Of a DNA stretch of 64,000 bases, positions 47,865 through 55,252 are shown one piece after another. Numbering within the stretch: the first letter of the stretch is position 1; each line of letters opens with the position of its first letter. Source of the stretch: a virus; the IMG/VR virus record IMGVR_UViG_3300044984_002503, positions 1-64,000 of that record. One strand, 5' to 3'. The translations under genes and the position numbers were made by a program. Below the pieces are notes generated by a model, which was given only the letters and a program-made list of their open reading frames with translations, made no database searches and was not told the DNA's origin.

Positions 47865-48690
47865 AATATTCTTTTTTTATTCCTCCTGCAGTAGAATAAG
47901 TTTTAACAATGTTATCAGGCTTATCCTTAAAATGTTTTTTCATTACTTCCACATTTCTAATATCATCATCTGAAAATCCAATAGTAGGTTTTGATGGGAC
48001 AAAATTATTATTAACATCGTCTTTAAAAAATGCTCTTTTATTTAAATTAGAAGATAATTCTCTAATGTACTCCACAAATTTGTCCATTGCACGAACTTTG
48101 GCTTCCTCAGGATTTGCAGCCCCTTCCACATCATTATAAGATACAGGATGGAATTTACACATATCTAAATAAGTTTTAATTAACTCATCATCATTCATCT
48201 CATCTTCACCAGCAAACGACCTATATTTTTTAAGATTCTTAAGAAGTTCTTCTTTATTAATCCCATTATAATCATTTATTATGTAGTTATAAACCGCCTG
48301 TTTTAAAGTGTTTGGTTTATGACCTCTCGCAGTGATTATAGAAAAAATTGACCCGTTATTAATCGCCTCTTTAAAATCATTAAATGCCGGACCTTCTTCA
48401 GCCCTCATCGCGTCAATTAAAAAATCTTTATCCCCCGGAGTTTGGAAATTTTTAAATGGTTCATCACCATAACCTACAATTGTCTCACCTTTATATTGAA
48501 ATGGTGATTTACCTAATTGATGTCTATATTCCGCAAAATCATCAGTTGACATACCCACTTCGTCACCCCCTTCTGTTTTAACCATAATTTTGGTTGGCAT
48601 ATGAACAATATTATCGTCCCAATCAAACGCATAATATTTCATATCTGGGGAACCTTCTTCTTTAAATCCTTCTGTTAAATTCTTTTTCAT
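47863..48690 (-). CDS. HAD-like hydrolase/phosphatase encoded between tail tube and sheath
   Basis: In this 275-aa protein, HAD motif I is AFDWDDNIV with D23 and D25, motif II is SIITARG around residue 118, and the acidic motif III is GFSDDDIRNVEVM around 243. All are intact, so it is likely an active phosphohydrolase or phosphatase-like enzyme; the substrate is unknown. Residues ~125-215 form a helical cap. The first 16 residues (MKKNLTEGFKEEGSPD) precede an alternative ATG at residue 17, directly before the HAD core. The C-terminus ends STAGGIKKEY and shares TAGGIK with the 74-aa protein at 30845. It sits in the tail structural operon, where an enzyme of this type is unexpected. A hairpin lies just upstream of the start. 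Confidence 0.75.
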   Translation of the reverse strand: MKKNLTEGFKEEGSPDMKYYAFDWDDNIVHMPTKIMVKTEGGDEVGMSTDDFAEYRHQLGKSPFQYKGETIVGYGDEPFKNFQTPGDKDFLIDAMRAEEGPAFNDFKEAINNGSIFSIITARGHKPNTLKQAVYNYIINDYNGINKEELLKNLKKYRSFAGEDEMNDDELIKTYLDMCKFHPVSYNDVEGAANPEEAKVRAMDKFVEYIRELSSNLNKRAFFKDDVNNNFVPSKPTIGFSDDDIRNVEVMKKHFKDKPDNIVKTYSTAGGIKKEY

Positions 48691-48698
48691 TTGGCTAA

Positions 48699-48716
48699 GG
48701 GGGGATTGTTCCCCCC
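48699..48716. repeat. G6/C6 hairpin between sheath and HAD-like genes
   Basis: GGGGGG and CCCCCC flank ATTGTT. A T8 run follows on the plus strand, so this is a good terminator for plus-strand (antisense) transcription. On the minus strand the hairpin ends eight bases before the HAD ATG, without a U run, and could mask its translation start. Confidence 0.7.
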
Positions 48717-48726
48717 ATTTTTTTTA

Positions 48727-51700
48727 TTAAATATTCTCGAACGAAGCTCCTGTTGGAGTAATGAAGAATTCAATATCAATGAACTCTAACGCCTTCGTAG
48801 GTTTTAAATAGATTTTCCCTACTAATGTATTTCTATCTAAGTCTTCAGGTGTTGAAGAAACTGTTACACGGAAATCATATAAACCTCTGTCTCTTCTAAT
48901 TGAGTCTAAGATTGGGTTAACACTATCTAAGAATTGTTGTCTAACGATTTGGTCGTTTTGTTCAAACAATAATCTTACTGCCACCGCTGAAATCAACTTA
49001 CGAGCTTGAAGTAATAATCTTCTTACGTTCAATCTGTTAAGTGCTGAATCAGCAATTTGTAATGTTTTGTTACCCCAAATTACAGTACCTACATCCGCAA
49101 AAGTAGCAATTGGGTTAATTCTACCTTGGTAAAGTGTGTCTCTATCTTCTTGAGTCAATTTAACTCTTGCTTTGATTGAGTTTACAAGACCTCTTGTGTA
49201 ACCCGCAGATGCGAACCAAGGGAACGCAATGTTATCAGTTAATGCCAAGTTTCTTACAACTTCACCTGTTGGTGGTAAATAGATTTGTGTGTTATTCACA
49301 GTATCTCTTACTAAAATCCATGGATAGTAAGTTGCAGTATAGTTAGAGTCAATTCCTGTATTATCTAAGTTATCAACCGCTTCTTGTGAGTAGATGATAT
49401 CTAAAGAGTTAGTTCCATCTGGAGTGTACATTAAGTAATCAGGAGTTGTTGCGATATACACAGAGTCAGCTCTTGAATATTGTACCATATCAATAGTTTC
49501 TTCAACAAGGTTTGAGTTGTTAACATAATCAATACTTGAAGTTGCAAATATGTTAATATTTGTTGCCTCAGGATTTGAGAATGTTAAGATACCAAGTAAG
49601 TATGCATAATAATCAGTGTTTGCAAAATCTTGTGTGTTATTACTTACCACAATTCGTTTAAATAAACCTTGACCTGTTGCTGTTGGGTATCTTGTAGAAG
49701 ACGATGCTCCTGCCAAGTAACCTGATGCTCCTAATTGGAATCTATCTTGGTTAGTTCTAAATTCTCTATAAACATCCCAACCATCAAATCCTCCCGCAAA
49801 ACATAATGTATATTTTCTTGAGTAAATGAAGTAGTATGGGTTTTCTTGAGTTTCAGGGTCAAATCTAAAATCAGCTACACCACATTCAAAAGCAGTCGCC
49901 CCACTTGTTTGGTATGAGTTTGCAATTGTAACAACAGTTGCTCCTGAGTCCATGTGGAAACCTCTACTTAAGTAATTCCACGCTTGACCTGCGATAGGTA
50001 ATGCTGAACTAACCCAGTTTGGTGGGTTTTGTTTACCTTTATAAGATAAAAATGCTTCATCAATACCAAATTGACTTGAGAATCCTAAGTAAGTTCTTCT
50101 AACAATATCACCTGCTGATTCAGTTGCATTTGCAGTTGTTCCAAATGGGGGGTTAAAAACAACCTCACCTGGATAATAATATTTAGTTTTGAATTTAGGT
50201 ACTGGTGAAATATTTTCAGTTGATTCGTATTCTCTCTGAGTATAACCGTAGAATCCACAAGGAATTGCGTCTATAGGATATTCTTCCGCTAATTCAATCA
50301 TAACGAATTTTGAAATTAATGCGTATTCCCCATTTGCACTACCAATTTTTTTCGCTACGAAATTGTTAGAACCTGCGTCCATATTACAATTAGTGAATTT
50401 CTCAATAACAACAGGATTTGCATCAGTATCAAAGAAGTTTCTAACAAGTACATCAAATGTCATGTTATTAAACGATAAGTTAGCTATTGAAATTTTTACC
50501 TCAACATTCGCTGCGTCTCCATCAGAGATTGAGATAAATTTAAATAATTTATAAACTTGATTACCTCTTAACTCAGAAACCAAAAATGGTGTTTCAGGTG
50601 ATTGGTATTTTTCAACTTTATACGCGATTGATTGTGTGTTTTCACTTCTTGCATCTTCAAGAGCAACTAATTGAGGATTAATACCTTTAATATATCCTTG
50701 GTTATAAGCATAACTCAAAGAACTTGGATATAACTCTTCAACAAAGATTGGTACTTCATATCTTGATTTACCAAAATTATCTGTGCCTAAAACTTTAGTA
50801 ATAAATTTAGATGATGCCGCTGATAATGAAGTTTCAAAAGAAAACGTATTACTATCATTAGTTATACCTGAAAGTAAAAACCCTTCATATGGTGAATTAG
50901 TGATTCCTGAATATTGTCCAGTACTAATTAAAGTAACATCAGTAAGTCCTGTCACTTCATATACAGGTCCATGTTGGTCAAGGTCTGCATTGTTAGAATA
51001 TAATGAAATACCTCTTGAACGCAAAGTTCCAACAACCATATTATTATATTCACTATAAGCAGTTCCTGAAAAATTATATGACTCTCCTGTAATAGTTCCT
51101 GTATAAGTGATACCACCATCACTAGTACTTAATGATGATACATCATAATAAAATGAATAACCAGCATAATCGTTATTTACATTTGCATCATTAGTAAACG
51201 CTGCGTAATACCATGGGTCATTTGAGTCTGAACTTAAATCGTTAGTATCTAAATTATTTGTGTCTGAACCAAAAACATTTAATTGATTTGAATATTGACT
51301 AACAAGACTCCAATATTGGTCTGAAGGAATTGCACCATACATAGCAACGGTTGTTGCGGAATAAGAATTATTATCAATAATAAAACTTAAATTACTATTG
51401 AAATCTTCACCATATGTTGAAGTACTACCATCAGATAATCTGTAAAGAGTATTATAGTTATTACTTACTTGAGTTGGTAATGCTCCCCCAATAAATTGAA
51501 TTGTACTTCCTGAAGAATATCCTGTGAATGTTGCCGAAAAAGCGGTTCCTCCTGTTGGTGAAATTATACCAATCGTTAACGGGTCAACATTGGCAGTAAC
51601 TCTAATACTCCAAGATGGACCAGCGTCATATCCTGATAATCCTAATATTCTTGTTACAAACAATTGGTTAGATTGTTGTAAGTATGATTTGGCGATATAC

Positions 51701-51942
51701 GCCGCTTCATATTTTGGTATTTGTGTGTTTACAAATTTTACAGGTTCAGTTCCTCCAAAATATGCTTGGAACTCGTCGTAGTTAGTTATAAATACAGGTT
51801 CGAATGCAGGTCCTTTTATTGTTTCCCCTACTAAACCTAAGGTAGTAACACCTACACTTTGTGCTACGAACGATAAGTCCGTTTCTGATGTGTAAACTCC
51901 AGGTGATACAAAAACTTTTTGATTTGCTTGTGCTGTTGCCAT
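48727..51942 (-). CDS. 18: Tail sheath protein, T4 gp18-like, enlarged
   Basis: This is a 1071-aa protein. The N-terminus has the sheath signature VFVSPGVYTSETDLSF, GLVGETIKGPAFEPVFI and F.AYFGG. The C-terminus has the conserved core: DVGTVIWGNKTLQ, NVRRLLLQARKLISAVAVRLLFEQND, then a final beta strand pair for the interlocking arms. The protein is far longer than T4 gp18 (659 aa). The extra length lies mainly in residues ~100-600, Ser/Tyr/Asn-rich beta domains that should face outward. It contracts around the tube to drive injection. A TATTTAT box is 35 bases upstream. Confidence 0.9.
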   Translation of the reverse strand: MATAQANQKVFVSPGVYTSETDLSFVAQSVGVTTLGLVGETIKGPAFEPVFITNYDEFQAYFGGTEPVKFVNTQIPKYEAAYIAKSYLQQSNQLFVTRILGLSGYDAGPSWSIRVTANVDPLTIGIISPTGGTAFSATFTGYSSGSTIQFIGGALPTQVSNNYNTLYRLSDGSTSTYGEDFNSNLSFIIDNNSYSATTVAMYGAIPSDQYWSLVSQYSNQLNVFGSDTNNLDTNDLSSDSNDPWYYAAFTNDANVNNDYAGYSFYYDVSSLSTSDGGITYTGTITGESYNFSGTAYSEYNNMVVGTLRSRGISLYSNNADLDQHGPVYEVTGLTDVTLISTGQYSGITNSPYEGFLLSGITNDSNTFSFETSLSAASSKFITKVLGTDNFGKSRYEVPIFVEELYPSSLSYAYNQGYIKGINPQLVALEDARSENTQSIAYKVEKYQSPETPFLVSELRGNQVYKLFKFISISDGDAANVEVKISIANLSFNNMTFDVLVRNFFDTDANPVVIEKFTNCNMDAGSNNFVAKKIGSANGEYALISKFVMIELAEEYPIDAIPCGFYGYTQREYESTENISPVPKFKTKYYYPGEVVFNPPFGTTANATESAGDIVRRTYLGFSSQFGIDEAFLSYKGKQNPPNWVSSALPIAGQAWNYLSRGFHMDSGATVVTIANSYQTSGATAFECGVADFRFDPETQENPYYFIYSRKYTLCFAGGFDGWDVYREFRTNQDRFQLGASGYLAGASSSTRYPTATGQGLFKRIVVSNNTQDFANTDYYAYLLGILTFSNPEATNINIFATSSIDYVNNSNLVEETIDMVQYSRADSVYIATTPDYLMYTPDGTNSLDIIYSQEAVDNLDNTGIDSNYTATYYPWILVRDTVNNTQIYLPPTGEVVRNLALTDNIAFPWFASAGYTRGLVNSIKARVKLTQEDRDTLYQGRINPIATFADVGTVIWGNKTLQIADSALNRLNVRRLLLQARKLISAVAVRLLFEQNDQIVRQQFLDSVNPILDSIRRDRGLYDFRVTVSSTPEDLDRNTLVGKIYLKPTKALEFIDIEFFITPTGASFENI

Positions 51943-51977
51943 TATTTAATTAATTCTATTGCAGATTTATTTTATTG

Positions 51978-51988
51978 ATAAATATTAG
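51978..51988 (-). promoter_or_regulatory. Candidate late promoter box for the sheath gene
   Basis: The minus strand reads CTAATATTTAT, ending 35 bases before the sheath ATG in the divergent gap shared with a small plus-strand gene. Confidence 0.45.
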
Positions 51989-52072
51989 ATACTAACACAA
52001 AAAACTTGACTTTTGAATATGTATTAGTAAACAGTAGGAATAAATTCTACCTTTTTTCTCACCACAAAAACT

Positions 52073-52225
52073 ATGAAAGAAATCAAGAACATTAAAATAG
52101 ACCCTAAAGTCCACGAAATACTAAAAAAGTATTGTGATAAACGAGGGTTTAAGATTTATAAATTTTTAGAAAATTTAATCGTTGAGACCTGTAAAGAGAA
52201 AAAAGATATCTACGGGGAAGATTAA
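52073..52225 (+). CDS. 50-aa ribbon-helix-helix-like protein
   Basis: This open frame starts at an ATG at 52073 and ends with TAA at 52223-52225. The peptide begins MKEIKNIKIDPKVHEILKKY and continues through a CDKRGFKIYKFLENLI helix. A short strand with alternating hydrophobics followed by two helices is the pattern of ribbon-helix-helix DNA-binding proteins such as Arc/CopG. It is the only plus-strand gene inside the tail block. Its stop codon overlaps the stop of the convergent 346-aa gene; both use the same TTAA. The upstream gap is shared divergently with the sheath gene, so it could regulate late genes, but no operator is identified. Confidence 0.6.
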   Translation: MKEIKNIKIDPKVHEILKKYCDKRGFKIYKFLENLIVETCKEKKDIYGED

Positions 52226-53262
52226 ACTAAGATATTATCAAACTTAATGTTTGATTCTAATAAGTTATTTTGTTTCACTACGGTGATTGATAATATATCG
52301 TTAGTAGTTATTTGAATTTTTTGTACATCAGTCCCATAATAGTCTCCATTAATATAAACATCATAAGAATTTACATTAGTTGAATTTGCCCAAGTTAAAT
52401 TTGCAGTGTAAGCAACAACATCACTTAAAGTATCATTACCTACCATATAATAAAAATTAGATAAAAATTCATCAGGGTTTTCAGGAGATTTTTTTCTTCT
52501 CTTACCAAACGATGAAGTTTCAAGTTCTGTTAATAAAGCAACTCTCGCAATTGCCGGTTTAACTTCAAATTCATCTTCGTCAATTAAATAACCTAACATA
52601 GTAAAATCATAATTTTGAACATAATATTTTCTTGATTCAATACTCATTTGAGATTCATCAGAAATATTATTTAGTATGATTGGAACATATTGACCTTTTA
52701 TAAATGTATAAGCCTGTCTTGATGAAAACTTTTGCATTATAACTTTGTTGAGTTCGTTTAACTCTCTCATTCGGTTACAAATAATTTTCACACTATAATT
52801 AATATCAACAGGAACAGGTTGTGGTATTGTGTAAATGTCCATACCTTGTTCATTACCATTCCAAGTTGGTACTGAGGCGTAATAGAATTGTTTTCTATTT
52901 GGGATTGTATATTGAAGTGCGGGATTAGTTCCAAATTTTACTTCAGGACTTCTAACTACGGTAATGAAAGGTGGTGAAGGGTTATAATCTAAATCAACAA
53001 ATAATGCTGTCTCAACATATTGACTCCAATTCTGAGTTGTAATAATGATATCCACCATTGGTACAATTTTTCCTGCTGTGATAACTTGTAAATCATCTTT
53101 AACAAAATCTAACATTCCTCTATCTAAATCTGCATGTAAAACTGACTTAGGTAAATAAGTTCCATCTTCATTAATATATTCTAACAATTGTTCTCTACGA
53201 GCAGACAATGTCTTTTTAGGGACTAATGGTAGTGTTGGTATAACTTTTTTTGGTAATGGCAT
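52222..53262 (-). CDS. Tail completion/sheath stabiliser protein, possibly T4 gp15-like
   Basis: This is a 346-aa protein. Features consistent with gp15 are YNPSPPFI, a helix with NYSVKIICNRMRELNELNKVI, then PIILNNISDE and RKYYVQNYDFTMLGYLIDEDEF, followed by a C-terminal Fn3-like extension (YTANLTWANSTNVNSYDVYINGD cut by linkers). In T4, gp15 caps the tail above the sheath, and here it lies directly upstream of the sheath gene. The similarity is by pattern only, and the protein is longer than T4 gp15 (272 aa). Confidence 0.5.
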   Translation of the reverse strand: MPLPKKVIPTLPLVPKKTLSARREQLLEYINEDGTYLPKSVLHADLDRGMLDFVKDDLQVITAGKIVPMVDIIITTQNWSQYVETALFVDLDYNPSPPFITVVRSPEVKFGTNPALQYTIPNRKQFYYASVPTWNGNEQGMDIYTIPQPVPVDINYSVKIICNRMRELNELNKVIMQKFSSRQAYTFIKGQYVPIILNNISDESQMSIESRKYYVQNYDFTMLGYLIDEDEFEVKPAIARVALLTELETSSFGKRRKKSPENPDEFLSNFYYMVGNDTLSDVVAYTANLTWANSTNVNSYDVYINGDYYGTDVQKIQITTNDILSITVVKQNNLLESNIKFDNILV

Positions 53263-53263
53263 A

Positions 53264-53677
53264 TTATTTTTTAACTACAAATAGTTTATTTTTTGAATTT
53301 ATCATGTCAACTTCTTTTGCTTGATATACAGGTTCTTCAGTATTTTTATACACAAATGTGTTAAACTTGTATGGGTCATAGGTGACAATCATATCTGATG
53401 GTGGATTTGGAATATCATCACATGGATACTCACAATAATCAAGTAATGTACCAATAACAAATGCATGAACATTTTTACTTTTTTCTTTTCTAACCCTATC
53501 CTTACCACCAGGTCTAACTCTAAATTCAACATCCCCTAACTTAACATAGTCTGAATGTAATATTATCTTACTATCGTATGTAACTGAAAAAGTATGTTTG
53601 TGTAAATTATAATACACCATAACTTTTTTACCTATAAAGATGGAATCAAATTGAGATTCGGTTACTAATATTTTCAT
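53264..53677 (-). CDS. Small neck-region protein, unknown family
   Basis: This 137-aa protein starts MKILVTESQFDSIF, similar to MKYIITENRLNSII of the next upstream protein; the shared MK..(I/V)TE...(S)I pattern may be a common N-terminal leader. The rest is beta-rich with a YCEYPCDD Cys pair. It overlaps the upstream gene by four bases (ATGA-type) and precedes the gp15-like gene by one base. No function can be assigned. Confidence 0.55.
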   Translation of the reverse strand: MKILVTESQFDSIFIGKKVMVYYNLHKHTFSVTYDSKIILHSDYVKLGDVEFRVRPGGKDRVRKEKSKNVHAFVIGTLLDYCEYPCDDIPNPPSDMIVTYDPYKFNTFVYKNTEEPVYQAKEVDMINSKNKLFVVKK

Positions 53678-53979
53678 ATTTCATCTACCTTAACAAGGTT
53701 TTTTATCCTAAACCCAAATTTATTACTACACCAATTTAATAGAATTTTTTCCGTCTCGTCATAATCTAAACCAAACATATTTGTAATAAAACTCCAAACT
53801 TCATTAACAACATATAATCGTTTTGTTCTTAAATTATACATGAATTTAAACCTTCCATTTTTAGATAAATAAATTTCCCTAAATTCAGTACGATGATATC
53901 TTTCTAAATCACTATAGTTTTCATTTAACCAATTTTCAATAATCGAATTTAACCTATTTTCAGTTATTATGTATTTCAT
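53674..53979 (-). CDS. Small neck-region protein, unknown family
   Basis: This 101-aa basic protein has an N-terminal helix starting MKYIITENRLNSIIENWLNE. It overlaps both neighbours by one to four bases, so it is translated as part of the neck/tail-completion operon. The N-terminal ITE string resembles the I/L-x-E sites cut by T4 prohead protease, but that is only a motif match. No family is recognised. Confidence 0.55.
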   Translation of the reverse strand: MKYIITENRLNSIIENWLNENYSDLERYHRTEFREIYLSKNGRFKFMYNLRTKRLYVVNEVWSFITNMFGLDYDETEKILLNWCSNKFGFRIKNLVKVDEI

Positions 53980-54491
53980 TATATCCCTCTAAATTCGTTT
54001 TCACTTACGTAAGTGGCCATAATACTTCTATAAAATGGTTTATAACCACCATAAGTATGTTTATTGTCTGACTTAACATATCCATCATCACTCACCACAT
54101 AATATCTAATTCTATCTTCAGTTTCATTATATCCAATATAATCCCCTAGGAATATTTCAACACCTAACTCATCTAAAGTTTTTTGATAAATAGAAAACTT
54201 CATATTACCAGGTTCTTGTTGTTCCACTTTAGAATTACCTAAAAATTTATGGGCAGGGGCCATTACCTGAACCAAACCTTTTAACTCAATAGGTACCATA
54301 AATTGTATTCCATCTTCGGTTACCTCACCGTAGACATCGTCAGTTTTTGTCTTATATTTATCAACACGATAAAGAACTACTGTGAAGTTCATATCACCCA
54401 ATAACCATTCTTCACCCATACCTATGTCTAGGGTGTAATCTTCTCCTCCGAAGAATTTACCTAATCTTGTTATTGGAACTAATTTCTGCAT
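53979..54491 (-). CDS. Neck protein, possibly T4 gp14-like
   Basis: This is a 170-aa protein. Like T4 gp14 it is beta-rich and contains a DVYGE segment, followed by a FSIYQKTLDELGVEIFLGDYIGY region that parallels the GDLIY motif of gp14. Its position between a gp13-like gene (plus strand) and a gp15-like gene is where gp14 would be expected. The match is weak, so the assignment rests on context and pattern. Confidence 0.42.
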   Translation of the reverse strand: MQKLVPITRLGKFFGGEDYTLDIGMGEEWLLGDMNFTVVLYRVDKYKTKTDDVYGEVTEDGIQFMVPIELKGLVQVMAPAHKFLGNSKVEQQEPGNMKFSIYQKTLDELGVEIFLGDYIGYNETEDRIRYYVVSDDGYVKSDNKHTYGGYKPFYRSIMATYVSENEFRGI

Positions 54492-54492
54492 A

Positions 54493-54813
54493 TTAATGTT
54501 GTTTTAATCTATTATGATATGATTCAGATTCAATAGACGATGAACTAATAACAACATTAACATTAAAATAATTTTTAATGGTATTTTTAATTTCACGATT
54601 CCATTGGTCTCTATAAACATCAGTTTTTTTCATGTTGTCTCTTCTTAAAAATTCACTTCCATCAGGGACAATATATGTGACCCTCATGTAGTATTCATCC
54701 TCATAAGTTTCCATTGGTTCTAAATTAAAACCCATATCAGATACACCATTAGGTTTAATGACATTCATCATTTTACCTATCAACTTTTCTAATTGTTTTT
54801 GATTCATACTCAT
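54493..54813 (-). CDS. Small neck-operon protein, unknown family
   Basis: This 106-aa protein is the first gene of the minus-strand neck and tail block, one base ahead of the gp14-like gene. It has a helical start (QKQLEKLIGKMMNVIK) and a beta-rich middle (YYMRVTYIVPDGSEFL) and carries no recognised motif. A TATTTAT box is 16 bases upstream in the divergent gap facing the SET-domain gene. Confidence 0.55.
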   Translation of the reverse strand: MSMNQKQLEKLIGKMMNVIKPNGVSDMGFNLEPMETYEDEYYMRVTYIVPDGSEFLRRDNMKKTDVYRDQWNREIKNTIKNYFNVNVVISSSSIESESYHNRLKQH

Positions 54814-54829
54814 ATATTGATAAATACAT

Positions 54830-54837
54830 TATAATTA
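54830..54837 (-). promoter_or_regulatory. Candidate late promoter box in the divergent intergenic gap
   Basis: The minus strand reads GTATTTAT, 16 bases before the 106-aa gene. The 46-base gap also contains TATATTTAAG on the plus strand ahead of the SET gene, so both directions may start here. Confidence 0.45.
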
Positions 54838-54859
54838 CTTATATTTAAGGTAATCTTTT

Positions 54860-55252
54860 ATGAAAATACCAACACCACATAAAATTTACATCGCTCATAG
54901 CACAATACATGGGTTAGGAGTATTCGCAAATGAAATAATTTACGAAGGAGAAATCATTGAAATATGTCCTGTAATTGATATGGGGTTGAATAAAGAAGTT
55001 AGTCACATATTAATTGATTACCGATATAATTGGCCTCAAGGAAATGATTGGACATCACAAGTTATACCTACAGGTTATGGAATGTTGTATAATCATAGTG
55101 ATAACCCAAATTCAAGTTGGAGGTCAAATTTGGAAAACAACACTTTTGAATTTTACGCAATAAAAGAAATAAATCCTAACGAAGAAATTTTCACATATTA
55201 TGGTGATATGAGTTATTGGAGCGACGGTAGGACACATACTAATGTTACTTAA
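54860..55252 (+). CDS. SET-domain protein (putative lysine methyltransferase)
   Basis: This 130-aa protein consists of a compact SET domain. It has HGLGVFANEIIYEGEIIE near the N-terminus (S..HG.G.FA...I..GE.I), YGMLYNHSDNPN at ~74-85 (the NHS.. AdoMet-binding pseudoknot motif), and EFYAIKEINPNEEIFTYYG at ~97-115 (FA...I..GEE...YG). All the usual SET signature elements are present. No pre-SET or post-SET cysteines are visible, except that the C-terminal 15 residues are polar. It probably methylates a lysine; the substrate may be host, phage or the SNF2 protein encoded immediately downstream (stop TAA directly followed by ATG). Confidence 0.8.
   Translation: MKIPTPHKIYIAHSTIHGLGVFANEIIYEGEIIEICPVIDMGLNKEVSHILIDYRYNWPQGNDWTSQVIPTGYGMLYNHSDNPNSSWRSNLENNTFEFYAIKEINPNEEIFTYYGDMSYWSDGRTHTNVT

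Noticed and set aside
52034-52058. Weak hairpin with a T run before the 50-aa plus-strand gene
   Set aside because: The stem is short and AT-rich with a mismatch; it is too weak to call a terminator.
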